DNA of 64,000 nt, taken from contig WIXG01000066.1 of assembly GCA_009869945.1 (NCBI GenBank), positions 1-64,000 of the forward strand, written 5' to 3'. This DNA is from Mesaphorura yosii (lineage: Eukaryota > Arthropoda > Collembola > Poduromorpha > Tullbergiidae). Each line of letters starts with the position of its first letter. The first letter of the stretch is position 1. Position numbers and translations under genes: made by a program. Shown here one piece after another: positions 1 through 11,037 of the stretch. Under the pieces are notes generated by a model, which saw nothing but the letters and a program-made list of their open reading frames with translations, did no database searches and was not told the DNA's origin.

Positions 1-96
1 TTCTGGCGCAACTGAATGAAGCGATGCAGAGGCGACACGAATCAGTCACGCCTGCACAGAATCAGAATACGAGCACTTCAACATCAGCACACAAAG

Positions 97-2529
97 TCAA
101 CAACACGCACTTCGCGTTTGTGTTTGTCCTCCCCGTCCCGTCACCATCCTTCCAAGTTTACCTTTAATACAAGGATACTTTTGCTCCAGAACCCTTACAG
201 TAGACCTCTTGCACGTGAATATGAAGAAAATAAAGATTCCTTGACAAATATTAATGAGATCAAAGATGACCCAATACCACGGAATGGTTTTGGGGTGAGC
301 GGCCCACGAAATCACTTCGAATATCCACGACACGCCCATCAACACAAATAGTTTGAGAAATAAATGAAACCTGTCATAAAAATGGAGTCAATCAAATCCA
401 GCGTTCACAAGACACGTTCTTAGGTGAAAACTTACGACTGTCGCGGATGATTAGCGTAGCTGTTGCTCGTGCTCGTTGCAATGCTCGATGTCTTCTTCAG
501 TTTGTACATTGAAACGATGGTCAATATGAAAAGAAGCAAGTTCATGACGAGTAGGAATCCAATTGGACCGTAAAGGTAAACGAAGGTTGCTGCGTTGCTG
601 CTGAAGAAGCAGCCATCTTGGCCATAACCTGGTGCAATCAGCTGCGGTCCAGTGATTATTGTGCCTGAGTCGTACGCAGTTCCATTCCTGCGAACACACG
701 TACAAATTCTGTTCAGATTCGATTGAATCCTACGCCAGAGTGCATACCTACATTTGTAAGTAGTCCATTGTTAATGCAATTGCCAAGATGACTACCGGCG
801 CCCCGACTGCGAACACAGAGTACACCACAAATCTCTTGAATCTGTGTGATTTAGGCGAAATGAGAGTTCGAAATGTCCTGAATGTGACCCAGAGATCGAA
901 ATTTACGACGCTCAGCCAGGAAAACGTTGACAGAAAGAAGAAGTGAAGACTGACTCCGATCGCCCAGCAGAACGTGTTCTTTGGGTCCTTGTCCAAGTAT
1001 AGCCGAGTCGCGTGAAGAAAGGCCAGGAACACGTACAAGCAGAAAAGGGACACGAAGCAGCAAAGAAGTGTCCGTCCATGAATGTTTTGTCTATCGAGCG
1101 AAATGGCGTGGATGACGATGGTCAGGAGCAGAAATGTTGACGAAATGATGAGCACGACGTAGTACAGGACGGAGATCCGCTGATTCCTGTCGGATTCTTC
1201 CACCTGTACGAATTCTCCAGAGTATTCCGGCGGACAGTAGTAAATCACATTGTTATCTTCAGTTACACTGCTATTATGCACGGATTGGTTAAGTAGATTT
1301 TCGTCGTAGATGCCGTCAATGCAGTATGTTCCGTCCGGAAGATGTTCCCACGCTTGATTGGCTTCGTTGAAGTAACGAATTTCGCCGTTTTTCAAGATGT
1401 GGAATCTGAAATAGAAGAAGTGACAATTGGGCACCAATTGCCATTCCATTTTTGGAATCAAACGTACTCTACTTTTGGGTTCATCGGGAAATCTCGCTGG
1501 TACATGAAAAACCCATCCGTCTTGCACCAATTGTTTGGATGCGCGTGAATGAAATGCAGCTTTGACTTTGACTTTGGATTCGACTCGTGTTCCGATTCAT
1601 TCGTTTCGTGTGACTTCGACCCTTCATGGCTATGGAGTACAGGATTCCAACTAAAGTTTGTATGGACTGATACACATTTGAATTCGGAATCTTTCGAATC
1701 GAGGAGTTGATCCGGTTCACAGCATTTGGGGAGACAGGAAACGGGAGTCGCGGGTGGGGTCATACTGGAAGCAGCTTTGCTCGTTTTCCTTGCATTTGCG
1801 TTGGCGTTGCACACATGGTCGCAAATTACCAATTCAAGAACATGTTCGTCCTCGTTGATTCTACAAATATGCAATTTCATTTTCATGTAACCTGAGAATA
1901 ATGATCTCATATTGTCGTAGCGATTACGCGTACGAGTTTCTCTTTACCCATGAATGCAGTACTCCGTGGGCGGGTAGAAATGTTGACCAAATATTAAGTA
2001 ACCAGTTGGTCTGATGCTTCCTACGCCATTACTGTCAGTTGAATTAATGTTTGCACCATTACCACCATTTTCAGGCTTATGCGATACATCCTTTGCGGGG
2101 CCGATTAGTAAACGCCCGACATACGTACTCGAGCACATCGGTAAAAATATTCGGAATCTGTGGAATAAGCAGTGTGATAGTTCGGAGAGATGGAAAAGAC
2201 TAAGCAACAAGTAATTTGAGTAATTTGCAGTAGTCGTTGGCGTACCTTAATTGCAACGATTCCAGCTCAGTTGAATTATTCAGTCCATCTTGCGTAATAA
2301 TCGTCTTCAGCAACCCGGACACGTTTGCGTCAATTGGAACCACTTCTGAAGAGTTCGTGGAGGCAGCACGTGTCTGTGGCTTGCACTCACTATCGGCAAA
2401 AGTGGATGGCGTCGGGCAACAAACATTAAATTGCAGGGAAGAAGATACCTGAGAATTCACTGCCAGCCGCGACGCGATTAAGAAAAAGAGGCTTTGAACC
2501 GAGAACAAAAACTGTATTTTACTCATCAC
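97..2529 (-). CDS. Methuselah-like family B GPCR, copy 1 (3' end near window edge)
   Basis: Seven-TM receptor of the methuselah family: extracellular Cys-rich ectodomain plus a secretin-type 7TM bundle in the plasma membrane; ligand unknown. Exons by eye: 2246-2529, 1948-2157, 1468-1860, 752-1405, 436-687 and 162-370 (or on to a stop at 97). The start (MMSKIQFLF) opens a signal peptide. The ectodomain has the paired-Cys motif CLPKCCEP, an HPNNWC motif and YCIDGIY before TM1. The TM1-TM5 part lies in one large exon (752-1405) that is split into several exons in the copy at 3.5-6.6 kb, so introns were lost here or gained there. The last TM exon carries MGVSWIFEVISW, shared with the other copies. 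A donor at 161/162 would splice to sequence below about base 51, so the true C-terminus may lie outside the window; otherwise translation ends at 97 (about 688 residues). Confidence 0.85.
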
Positions 2530-3536
2530 TGTAGTTGCACAAAATTCTCATAATAATGTGTACAGAACTGTTACCAATACCGCCAAATCTTGTCACAAAA
2601 TGAAAAGACTTCCAGCTATCCGGCGGCCTCAAGAGCGCTTTAAGCATAATTATCAGACAGCAGCGATGTGGTTTCAGTTGTAAATTGACTCGTTGTTCTC
2701 GTTGACCTTAATAACCTTAACGAATCTCTGATCGAATTACGAGTAACGCAGTGTGGGAACCCACAATATATTCACTTCGTCCTTATCGGGCAGGCAAACG
2801 CAAAATGACACGCAAAAAGAAATCATTCGAGTCAGTGTGGGCATCTGGGCATTATCTTCGCCCCGCACCTCGCGTCTCGTTCTAAGTAAGTGGCTGTAAT
2901 TAGCTAGTAAGTAAGCATCTTAACAAGTGGGAAGTGCAGGACAGCGTGGCATAAAATCTGCACAAATGAGTACCGCGGACGCGCATTTGCGTATTTGGCA
3001 TTTGGATTTGGATTGGATAATGAGAATTAAAGACAAATGCTGGCCTCGGCTGACAAGTAGACAAACACGTTTTCGTTTCATGTACCCAGTAAGATTAAGT
3101 CTGCGAATCTGCAATAAACATCCACGACCTTTCTGACGTTGGAGCTATAGTCTTCTCACAGCAGGTAGAAAACTGGTTGAGTGGTACGGATGATTTTATT
3201 CATTCAAGGTCAGGGCACGCGAGTTCCAGGAAAACTGCATTGTCTTAGCATTAACATGCTTGGGCGTTCACTGTTAAATGCAGCATAAATCAAAACTTCA
3301 TTATAAGAATTCTGTGGAATCTTCCGTCATGTCGAGATTCTAGATGAACACAAATAATTTGGTGTTGTCATGTGGGTTTATTTTTATGAGTTAATTCAGC
3401 ATTTAAAACTTAGTAACAATACAATAATGACAATAAATTTATTACTGGCACGCTTAAGAAGACACTCCGCCGTTACACCAGTTCGGACACCCATAACGTA
3501 TGATCCAGACTGGAAAGTTCATGTTTCAACTGACAA
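2530..3536. other. Intergenic spacer between methuselah-like copies 1 and 2
   Basis: About 1 kb between the start of copy 1 and the stop of copy 2, both on minus. It should hold the promoter of copy 1 and the 3' UTR of copy 2; a TTTATT near 3375 reads as AATAAA on minus, about 160 bases past the stop. The short frames around 2920-3136 show no family features. No RNA gene or repeat was seen. Confidence 0.5.
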
Positions 3537-6500
3537 CTATCGCGTTCCTCCCGTCTTTGGAGTGGATGCTGCGGGCTTTTGCTGCTTGTGCTCCAGTCGC
3601 GGGGTCAGCGCAAAACTTTGTCTTCCATCCCAGCCTCGTGGTGCTTCGGAGTCAATGTTCGTCGACTCCGTTCGATTGGATGTAGTCTCTGGTGAAATCG
3701 TTCTCTTGACTGTCTTGTGAAGTGGAGATAGAACTCCTGAAACAAACGATGTAGCTTTATCTACCGGAAACGTTCGCAAATCAAAGAAATGAATAACGCA
3801 CCTCTTAACTTGGGATAACGAGTCGCAAGCCTTTCGATCGTTTCAGCTTCAATTGTAACTGATTTCGTGAGACCTGATCAATACAAATCAAGAGTAATAA
3901 AAAGGTGTCCTGACGCCAAATTAGTCGGTTCCTCTGTCGCCTTACGTTTAAAGCTTGGATATTTCTGCTCCAGTGAAGAAACAGTTTCTTTCTTACACAC
4001 AAATATTGCAAAAATAATGATGGCTTGGAAAATGTTAAAGAGGTCGAATATTGCCCAGTACCACGCGACGGAGAACCCGCTGACGTACCACGAGACAACT
4101 TCGAAAATCCACGATACGCCCATAATGATGAAAAGTTTTAGAAATAGCTTAACCCTGGAATAGCAGAAATCAACTCATAAAATGAATCTATTCGCTATTC
4201 GCTTGAAGTCAGGTAAGGTTCAACTTACGATTGGTTCTGCTTTGCATTACTCTTTGAGCTGCTCGACGACGCGAATTTGGTTGACTGTTGTATTCGATAC
4301 ATTGAATAAATTGTGAACAAGAAGAAGAGCAAATTGAGTGCAAGCAGCACGCCGATGGGGCCATACAGGTAAAATAGCATAGGCTTGCCAGGATTCATGT
4401 AGCAGCGAGTTTGTCCATACAATGGAATTATTACGTCACTCTCGATGTCATCTCTGCAAAGCAAAAAATGCTGTGATTGATTGTTAATAATTTTGAGGTA
4501 TTTCTGACTAAAATTGAAATCCTCATTAGTGTCATTAGCGTTCATTGTTTGTACTCACCGGTACGTAAAATCCAGGGACATTGCAGTCGAAACAATGGCT
4601 GCTGGCATCCCAAGTGCAAAGATTGCGTAACAAACGAAACGCTTGATTCCTTTGGATTTATGCTGAGTTGGCTTCAATACTCTGAAATTGGTAGGTAGAT
4701 TGGGGATTAATCATCAGTTGAATTGCTGTGTCATCACTTTTAGTGTGTCGTTCTTGCACTCACTTGAAAGTTAACCATAAATCAAAATTAATGACAGACA
4801 ACCAGCAGAACGTGGAGAGAAAGAAGAAGTGAATACAAACGGCTGCAAGACGCGAAAATGATTACAAATTAGCATGACACACGCGATTTTGCGAATCAGT
4901 TGCAGCGCATTTGCCAATTGCGAGTCTTACCAACTAATCTGCAAAATGTCCCGCTGCCTTTTCCATCAGCGCCTTGTGTAAAATTCAATTGCGTAGAGAA
5001 ATGCATAAAACACATGAAAATGTACGCGAGCAAAAGTGAGAGTGCGTAACACAAAATAGTCCAGCCATGCAACTTTTGTTTTTCCCAGAGCAAAAAGTAG
5101 ACGATTACGGTCAGAAGGAGGAACACGGCAGAAATCATCATCGAGACTCCGTACAGGCTTGAAATGCTGCTAATCTGTGAACAGCGAGGAGGAATGACTA
5201 ATTTACTCGAAATTGGGCTATGTAATTTATAAATTGAATACTTACTACCGAATCGTCGACGTATCCCGGAGTGCAGTCCAAGATTATTGTGTCTTGCGGG
5301 TCACCGGAGTAGAAACCGGGCGCGTCCAGGTCAAAGAACCCCGGAAAGTTTTGGGCACCGTCAATGCAGAAATATTCCCTTTGCATCTTGACCCAAGTCA
5401 GGGCCTGAGTTTTATGCATGAATGTGCCATCTTTCAAAATTCGCACTCTGAAAAATGTTCAAAGCCATAATTCTGTGCTTCCACTTTCACATTCCACATC
5501 TCAACCTTAAAAAATTACTCACACTTCCTTCCTGTTCATGTACTTGTCGTTGAGCGGGATAATGACGGCATTCACTGGATTGCACCATCCATCGCGTGGA
5601 TGACTGGACACAAAATGTGGCTGAATTGCTTCTCGTTCATCCGCAGTTAACGAAGAGTATGGACCTTTTCCGTACAAAACAGGGCTCCATTGATTGACAC
5701 CTGACGACTTGCATTCCAATCTTTGACGAGGGGTTTTCGCAAGCCCGGATAAGTCGTACACTTCGCCAAACTCACAGCAACGTCGAATGCAGGGGTGATT
5801 GACGACGTCCAAAGTCGTAGCCTTAGATAGCGATTTCGAATTGCTGAACAAGCCGGTGCAATTTTGATTGGATTTGCAAACGACAAGTGAGATCAAGTCC
5901 GAATTTAGCCTAAAATAGAAAGGATGTTCAGAAAGTTGATATTGCTACTGTTTATAATAACAGCAATTATTATAATTATTAAATTAATAGTGAAAAAAGT
6001 TGGGGGGGTATTTCGTACGGTTCTTACATGTTGACGCAAAATTCGGCCGGAGAAAAATAGTCCTTTCCATATTTCAAATACCCGTCTTTCGTAAAATTGA
6101 ATGCATCGTGACCTTGACCTTCAACCGTGTCAGTCGCTGCAGATAAGGATCCTGTGAGCACAAACTGAGAGGAGGAACATTGCTGAACTCTGGAAGCGTG
6201 CTGAATCCTGAGACAAAACAAACATGCGCGCCTGTTACTTGTATTGTTCAATTCTACCAGTCAGCAGCAAGGCGATGGACTAGCGCTTACCGCAGATTGT
6301 GCGAGCCTCTCAGATCTTCCGGATACGCCGACAGTGACAAATGCGCCGGTACCGAAAATATTTCTGGATACGAGGCCAAGGAGACATTGTTGTTGGCGTT
6401 GTCGCTGACAGAATTTGTGTTTGTACACCGGCCTTCTTCAACATTGTACTGCGACTGGAATTCACAACACGCTCGAAGCACTGCTGATTGTTGTCCCTGG

Positions 6501-6571
6501 CATGGAACTAGCGCGAGAAGTACTAGGAAAATGTTCGTGAGATCCATCTTTGGGAGCTTGTGCGTAGACAA
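3537..6571 (-). CDS. Methuselah-like family B GPCR, copy 2
   Basis: Plasma-membrane receptor of the methuselah family, ligand unknown. Exons by eye: 6291-6571, 6028-6207, 5523-5909, 5246-5447, 4931-5174, 4764-4842, 4559-4681, 4229-4453, 3946-4154, 3802-3873 and 3537-3736; phases sum to 733 residues. The N-terminus is a signal peptide ending near CQGQQS (MSTHKLPK at 6571, or the internal Met at 6547). The ectodomain has CIRRCCEFGEVYDL, HPRDGWC and YFCIDG. The 7TM part has LHGWTILCY (TM2 region), IHFFFLSTFCWL (TM3), YGPIGVLLALN (TM5) and MGVSWIFEVVSWY (TM6). The cytoplasmic tail is Ser/Thr/Pro-rich. It sits between two paralogues on the same strand, as expected of a tandem family. It is the most intron-rich copy and was the reference for the others. 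Confidence 0.9.
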
Positions 6572-8007
6572 GACAAGTCAAAACCGCGCCTGAAGCCTTC
6601 AGTAAGGGTCTCTGAAACTGAAATCTATGAGGCCATGCCGTTCCACTGAATCCCTGGTGACTCGACTCGAATCAATCGATAACTGAACAAAATGTACGCA
6701 AGAATTCGAGTATGCGAATTGTATGGCGTCTTCACGGACACACTGACGGGCACCAAAACATTTTGAATGAATTCGCAAGAGATTATGACGTAGATGCATA
6801 AATTACTCACAGAATCACAAATCACATGCAACAGTGAAATGAATGAGTTGTAATTACACGACACGACCAATGTTTGCGTTTACGATCTTACAAAAATACT
6901 GAAGGCAGGAGGATGGCCTGTTAGCGACAAGGCACAAAGTAGGAGAGGATTAGCATTTTCATTGCAAAAACAGCCATCCAAAGCTAATACTAAGTTGTAC
7001 TTCTGAATACCTGACTTGACTGCTATCATTGTAAAAAACGAGTAAATAAAGGCATTATTGGCATTCAGTATTCCGTATGCAAATTCTACGGTCGCAATTA
7101 TTGTATGCCTACAAAGTAGATTTTCCAGCATGCCAATTACTCTGACAGCGTTGTTCTCTTCGTTTCCCTCTCTTCACGCACCATCAATTTTTTAATTCTT
7201 CAGAGGCGACAGGGGACGTATCTTCAATCCAGCAACTATTGAGGCATCGATCAGACTTGGCAATTGGGTAATTTTTTGTAGTTAGCTCTCGTGTGACGAG
7301 ATGAGATCAGGCCACCATGCACCTTTTTGCTGATTCAGTTTCTGGTCTCGCTTCACGGTTGATGCTGCTGGAAGCTGGATATATATAATGGTAATGACAT
7401 CTTTGAACCTGAGCAGGAGTACTGCTCAAATATTTGACTAGCCGCAAGTTTCAGTTACCTCTCGGCATGTCGGGACTAGGCACCCTTGCGCTTCCAGCTT
7501 CATGCTGGCAAATTAATTTGAGGCAAGCCCTAAAACCCAGTTCATAATTTTTCTTAAATTATGTCATGCACAAAAATTTGATAGCTAATCATTTAAAGTG
7601 GCCAACGTTGGCTGCCTGTCTGCAGCGGCCGCCACACAACACACGCTTTTAAGATTATGATTGATATGATTATGAGATATAGCTATTTGAGCCAACGCTA
7701 CGTCTCATCTTTTCTCTATATCTCTTGGGTCGGAGTCTTCTCGATATCATACTATAAGCATCACACTCACGTGGTGCTCACGAGATCCAAACATTTATGT
7801 GTCAATTATGTATTAGCAGATTATACACTAGACTGGACTACTTTTGAAGGTTAAGAGATTACAACATAGATACAGTTCTTAACCATGATAGATAAATGGG
7901 TTTGACTTTTCGAAACGACCCTAAGCGATTCGTATTAGTTCGACTCATTCGGAGATCAGAGCAGAGTTGATTTATTGAAGTGCCTCTCGTAACTGGTATA
8001 TTCACAC
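6572..8007. other. Intergenic spacer, divergent promoters
   Basis: About 1.4 kb between the minus-strand GPCR copy 2 and the plus-strand O-methyltransferase, so it should contain promoters for both. Minus-strand open frames at 6599-7131 and a plus frame at 7657-7854 are short, have no recognisable motif and are not called. No transposon ends or RNA gene were seen. Confidence 0.45.
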
Positions 8008-9194
8008 ATGGAATTGGGATTAGGAAGTGAGTTAACCATGAAATTCTAGCTAGGAGGAGTTGACGCTGTTGAATTGTTAATCTTGTGCTTTTGACAGACG
8101 CCGGGAATTACCCGGTCACCGAATTGCTGGAGCAGGCGATTGCACTCAACAAGGATCCTGCCGTGGGAGAAATATTGCAAAAATGCAAGTACATGAACGA
8201 CGGTCTGGATGAATACTTGGGAAAAGTGTGTTCCAAACCAACACCGCTGCAAAAGAAGATATTTGAAGACACGTTGACTGAGCCATGGGACGAAGTTTAC
8301 CGGAAAGGACTCACACTCTTTCGACTGGATCCGGTTGGGATTTCTGGACAAATGGAAGGTGAGGATCGGAAATCGAATTTCATTTCAAAATCGCCACGAT
8401 TACATGGGCACAATTTTTGTCAGGCGCTTTCCTTAAAATAATCGCTGAGATCACCAAAGCTGAAAGGATTCTTGAGATTGGGATGTACACAGGCCACAGC
8501 GCTGTATCGTTCTGTGCATCGGAGTATTCGGTATGCAATGCATGTTGAGTTTACTACTACTTTCTTGTTGCGTAACTGTTGTCGTCGCGTCATTTGAAGA
8601 GAGAAGTGGTGTCACTCGAACTTGATCCCTACTACGAAAAGTTTGTACGAGAACGTATCAAGGACACACCAGCAGAAAGAAAGTCACGCATCATCGTAGG
8701 ACCAGCGATGAATGGCCTTGAAAAGTTGAAGGCTGAAGGGAAGACGTTCGACTTGATCTTCATCGATGCTGATAAGACCAATTATCCAAACTATTATAAG
8801 GCAAGCAGAGTGTGAAGTGCGAAAGTAATAAAATTGGCAAACCGTCGCGTCGTTGTCAGGTTGTGTTAACTTTGGAAAACATTTTCGTCGTGTAGTTCGT
8901 AATGGACAACGGGCTACTGGGTCCCCGTGGCATTATTCTCGTGGACAACGCACTGCTCTTTGGTCGAGTATACCCAACTCCGACGAGCGAAGGAGGGCAG
9001 GCAGTTGCAGAATTGAACGAGATTATTCGCAACGACGACCGAGTCGAAAAGGTAGACATGCTTTGATGTTACCACTGAAAACTATGCCATGCAATTTGGT
9101 TTGCAATTTGATTATGAATTGTGTGGTTTGATTCATACAGGTTCTTTTGCCGATTCGGGATGGAGTGTTTCTCGTACATTCAAAGCTAAAATGA
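8008..9194 (+). CDS. SAM-dependent O-methyltransferase (caffeoyl-CoA/catechol OMT family), copy 1
   Basis: Cation-dependent class I O-methyltransferase of about 265 residues, close to the family's usual 220-270. Exons: 8008-8026, 8098-8358, 8424-8530, 8600-8800, 8896-9051 and 9141-9194. The SAM-binding motif I reads ILEIGMYTGHSAVSF, the metal/catalytic region reads IFIDADKTNYPNYYK, and the second acidic motif is ILVDNALLFG. No signal peptide, so probably cytosolic; the substrate is unknown. The first coding exon is only 19 bases (MELGLG). The intron after 8800 begins GCAAGC, a GC-AG intron, where the tandem copy has GTAACT. AATAAA lies at about 9213. The copy at 9.8-10.9 kb is a tandem duplicate; copy 1 has an extra intron at 8359-8423 that copy 2 lacks. 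Confidence 0.9.
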
Positions 9195-9795
9195 ATTAAA
9201 ATACTACACGACTAATAAAAGACTTTGGCTGATCAATTCCCCTCAAATAAGAAAATGAACTCCAAAACTATTCATTGTTGTCATTTTATCACGGATTGTG
9301 TCGATGAACCAGTTTTATGTCACGTTAGATAGAGGCTCATGCCTTTATGAATCATTAGCCTGCTTACTGGCCTCCCCCAGTACGTGAGGACAGACATGTG
9401 TTTGCCTTACCACCAACCCTTCTTATCAAGTAGATTAGTTTACTAATAAGCTCCGGTTTGGGCATGCATTCCCTTGAACAGCTTCGGTTGCCGTTGCCGC
9501 ATTTGCGGTCCCACGATCCATTGACAACGTATTGTAAACATTTCATTAATGTACTGTTGTCAGATAAACATGTTGAGAATGCGTGGCATTGGCCATACAA
9601 AGTCCGAGGATTTGAATTAGACAGGCAGGCGAGTGAGGTTTACAAATACCGCCAGTGTATTTAACACTACCCACAGTGGTGTACTTCCATGGGTCTCATT
9701 CGTTGGGTGCAGCGCATCAAATACGGTTCGGTTGTATTAGATTGTTGAATTTGAAATTGTGACAAGAAATAGGAACCAGAGAAGCTCGTCCAATC
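9195..9795. other. Spacer between the two O-methyltransferase genes
   Basis: About 600 bases holding the copy 1 poly(A) signal (near 9213) and presumably the promoter of copy 2. Frames at 9364-9664 on both strands show no family features. Nothing else seen. Confidence 0.45.
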
Positions 9796-10909
9796 ATGGA
9801 GGTGGGAAGTACGTTAAATCCGCCGTTTTCTCATTTTGGCATTTTTCTTAATATGTCTTAAGGTACTCCAAGTTAGGGAACTGTCATGACCTGTCTTTAA
9901 TAGACGCAGGAAATTCTCCAGTCGCCAAATTGCTGACGGAAGCAATCGCTCTGAACAAGGATCCTGCGGTTGGTGAGATACTGTCGAAATGCAAGTACAT
10001 GAACGACGGATTGGATGCATACATAATGAAAATGAGCTCTGAGCCAACGCCCTTACAAAAGAAGATCTACGACGACACGTACTCTCAACCATGGGCTGAG
10101 CTTCATGAGAAGGGGGTCACTCAGTCGCGGATGGGCCCCGGTGGAATGTCAGGGAAGGCGGAAGGGCAGTTTCTTAAAACAATGGCCGAGCTGACAAAAG
10201 CTGAGCGAATTCTGGAGATCGGCATGTTCACAGGGCACAGCGCCGCGTCTTTCTGTGCGTCGGAGTATTCCGTAAGACAAGCTTATTCTTAATTTCGGTC
10301 TCTGCATTTAATTCTCACATTCGCATTTGTCGAAATCGCATTTTTTTTGTAGAAGGAAGTTGTGTCCCTTGAAATTGAGCCATACTTTGCCGAATTTATG
10401 CGAGGACATTTTAAGAGCACACCAGCAGCCGAGAAGAAATCGCGGATCATACTTGGGCCTGCAATGGAAGGCCTGGAGAAATTGAAGTCTGAAGGAAAAA
10501 CGTTTGACTTGGTTTTCATTGATGCTGATAAGCTGAACTATCCGAATTACTACAAGGTAACTGCTGTGCCAGAATTTCATTGAACCGTAAGGCATCGACA
10601 TGGCGCTTATTGCTCATATGTTTTTCATAGTACGTAATGGACAATGGATTACTGACACCTGGCGGAGTGATTCTTGTAGACAACGCGTTATACTTTGGAT
10701 CAGTTTATCCAACTCCCAGCACCGAAGACGGCGCAGCAATTGCGAAAATGAATGAAATGGTTCGAAACGACGACCGCGTAGAGCAAGTAAGCATTAATAC
10801 GCTATACATGACGTGAAAACACAGTCTGACTTACATACACGATAATCTCTTTAAGGTTCTCGTCCCACTTCGTGATGGAGTGCTGCTCGTACGCTCAAAG
10901 CAAAAATGA
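9796..10909 (+). CDS. SAM-dependent O-methyltransferase (caffeoyl-CoA/catechol OMT family), copy 2
   Basis: Tandem paralogue of the upstream methyltransferase, about 264 residues. Exons: 9796-9808, 9904-10271, 10353-10556, 10631-10786 and 10856-10909. The first coding exon is 13 bases (MEVG plus one base). Motifs are ILEIGMFTGHSAASF (SAM motif I), LVFIDADKLNYPNYYK (metal/catalytic aspartates) and ILVDNALYFGSVYPTP. The conserved GKAEGQFL before motif I matches the family; copy 1 has EGAFL at the same place. It has one intron fewer than copy 1. Poly(A) signals lie near 10990. It converges on the GPCR whose stop is at 11038, so the two 3' UTRs nearly touch. Role (hydroxylated aromatic or catechol methylation) is from the family only. 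Confidence 0.9.
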
Positions 10910-11037
10910 AGAAACTGTCAAGCTAACTTGTGCAGGAATGCAAAGTTCTAAGAAGCGGTTTGTCTTTACTGCATTTCGGAGTACGATTTAATAAAATAAA
11001 ATAGTTGTCTATTAGTCTATTTGAAAATAAAGAAGAT

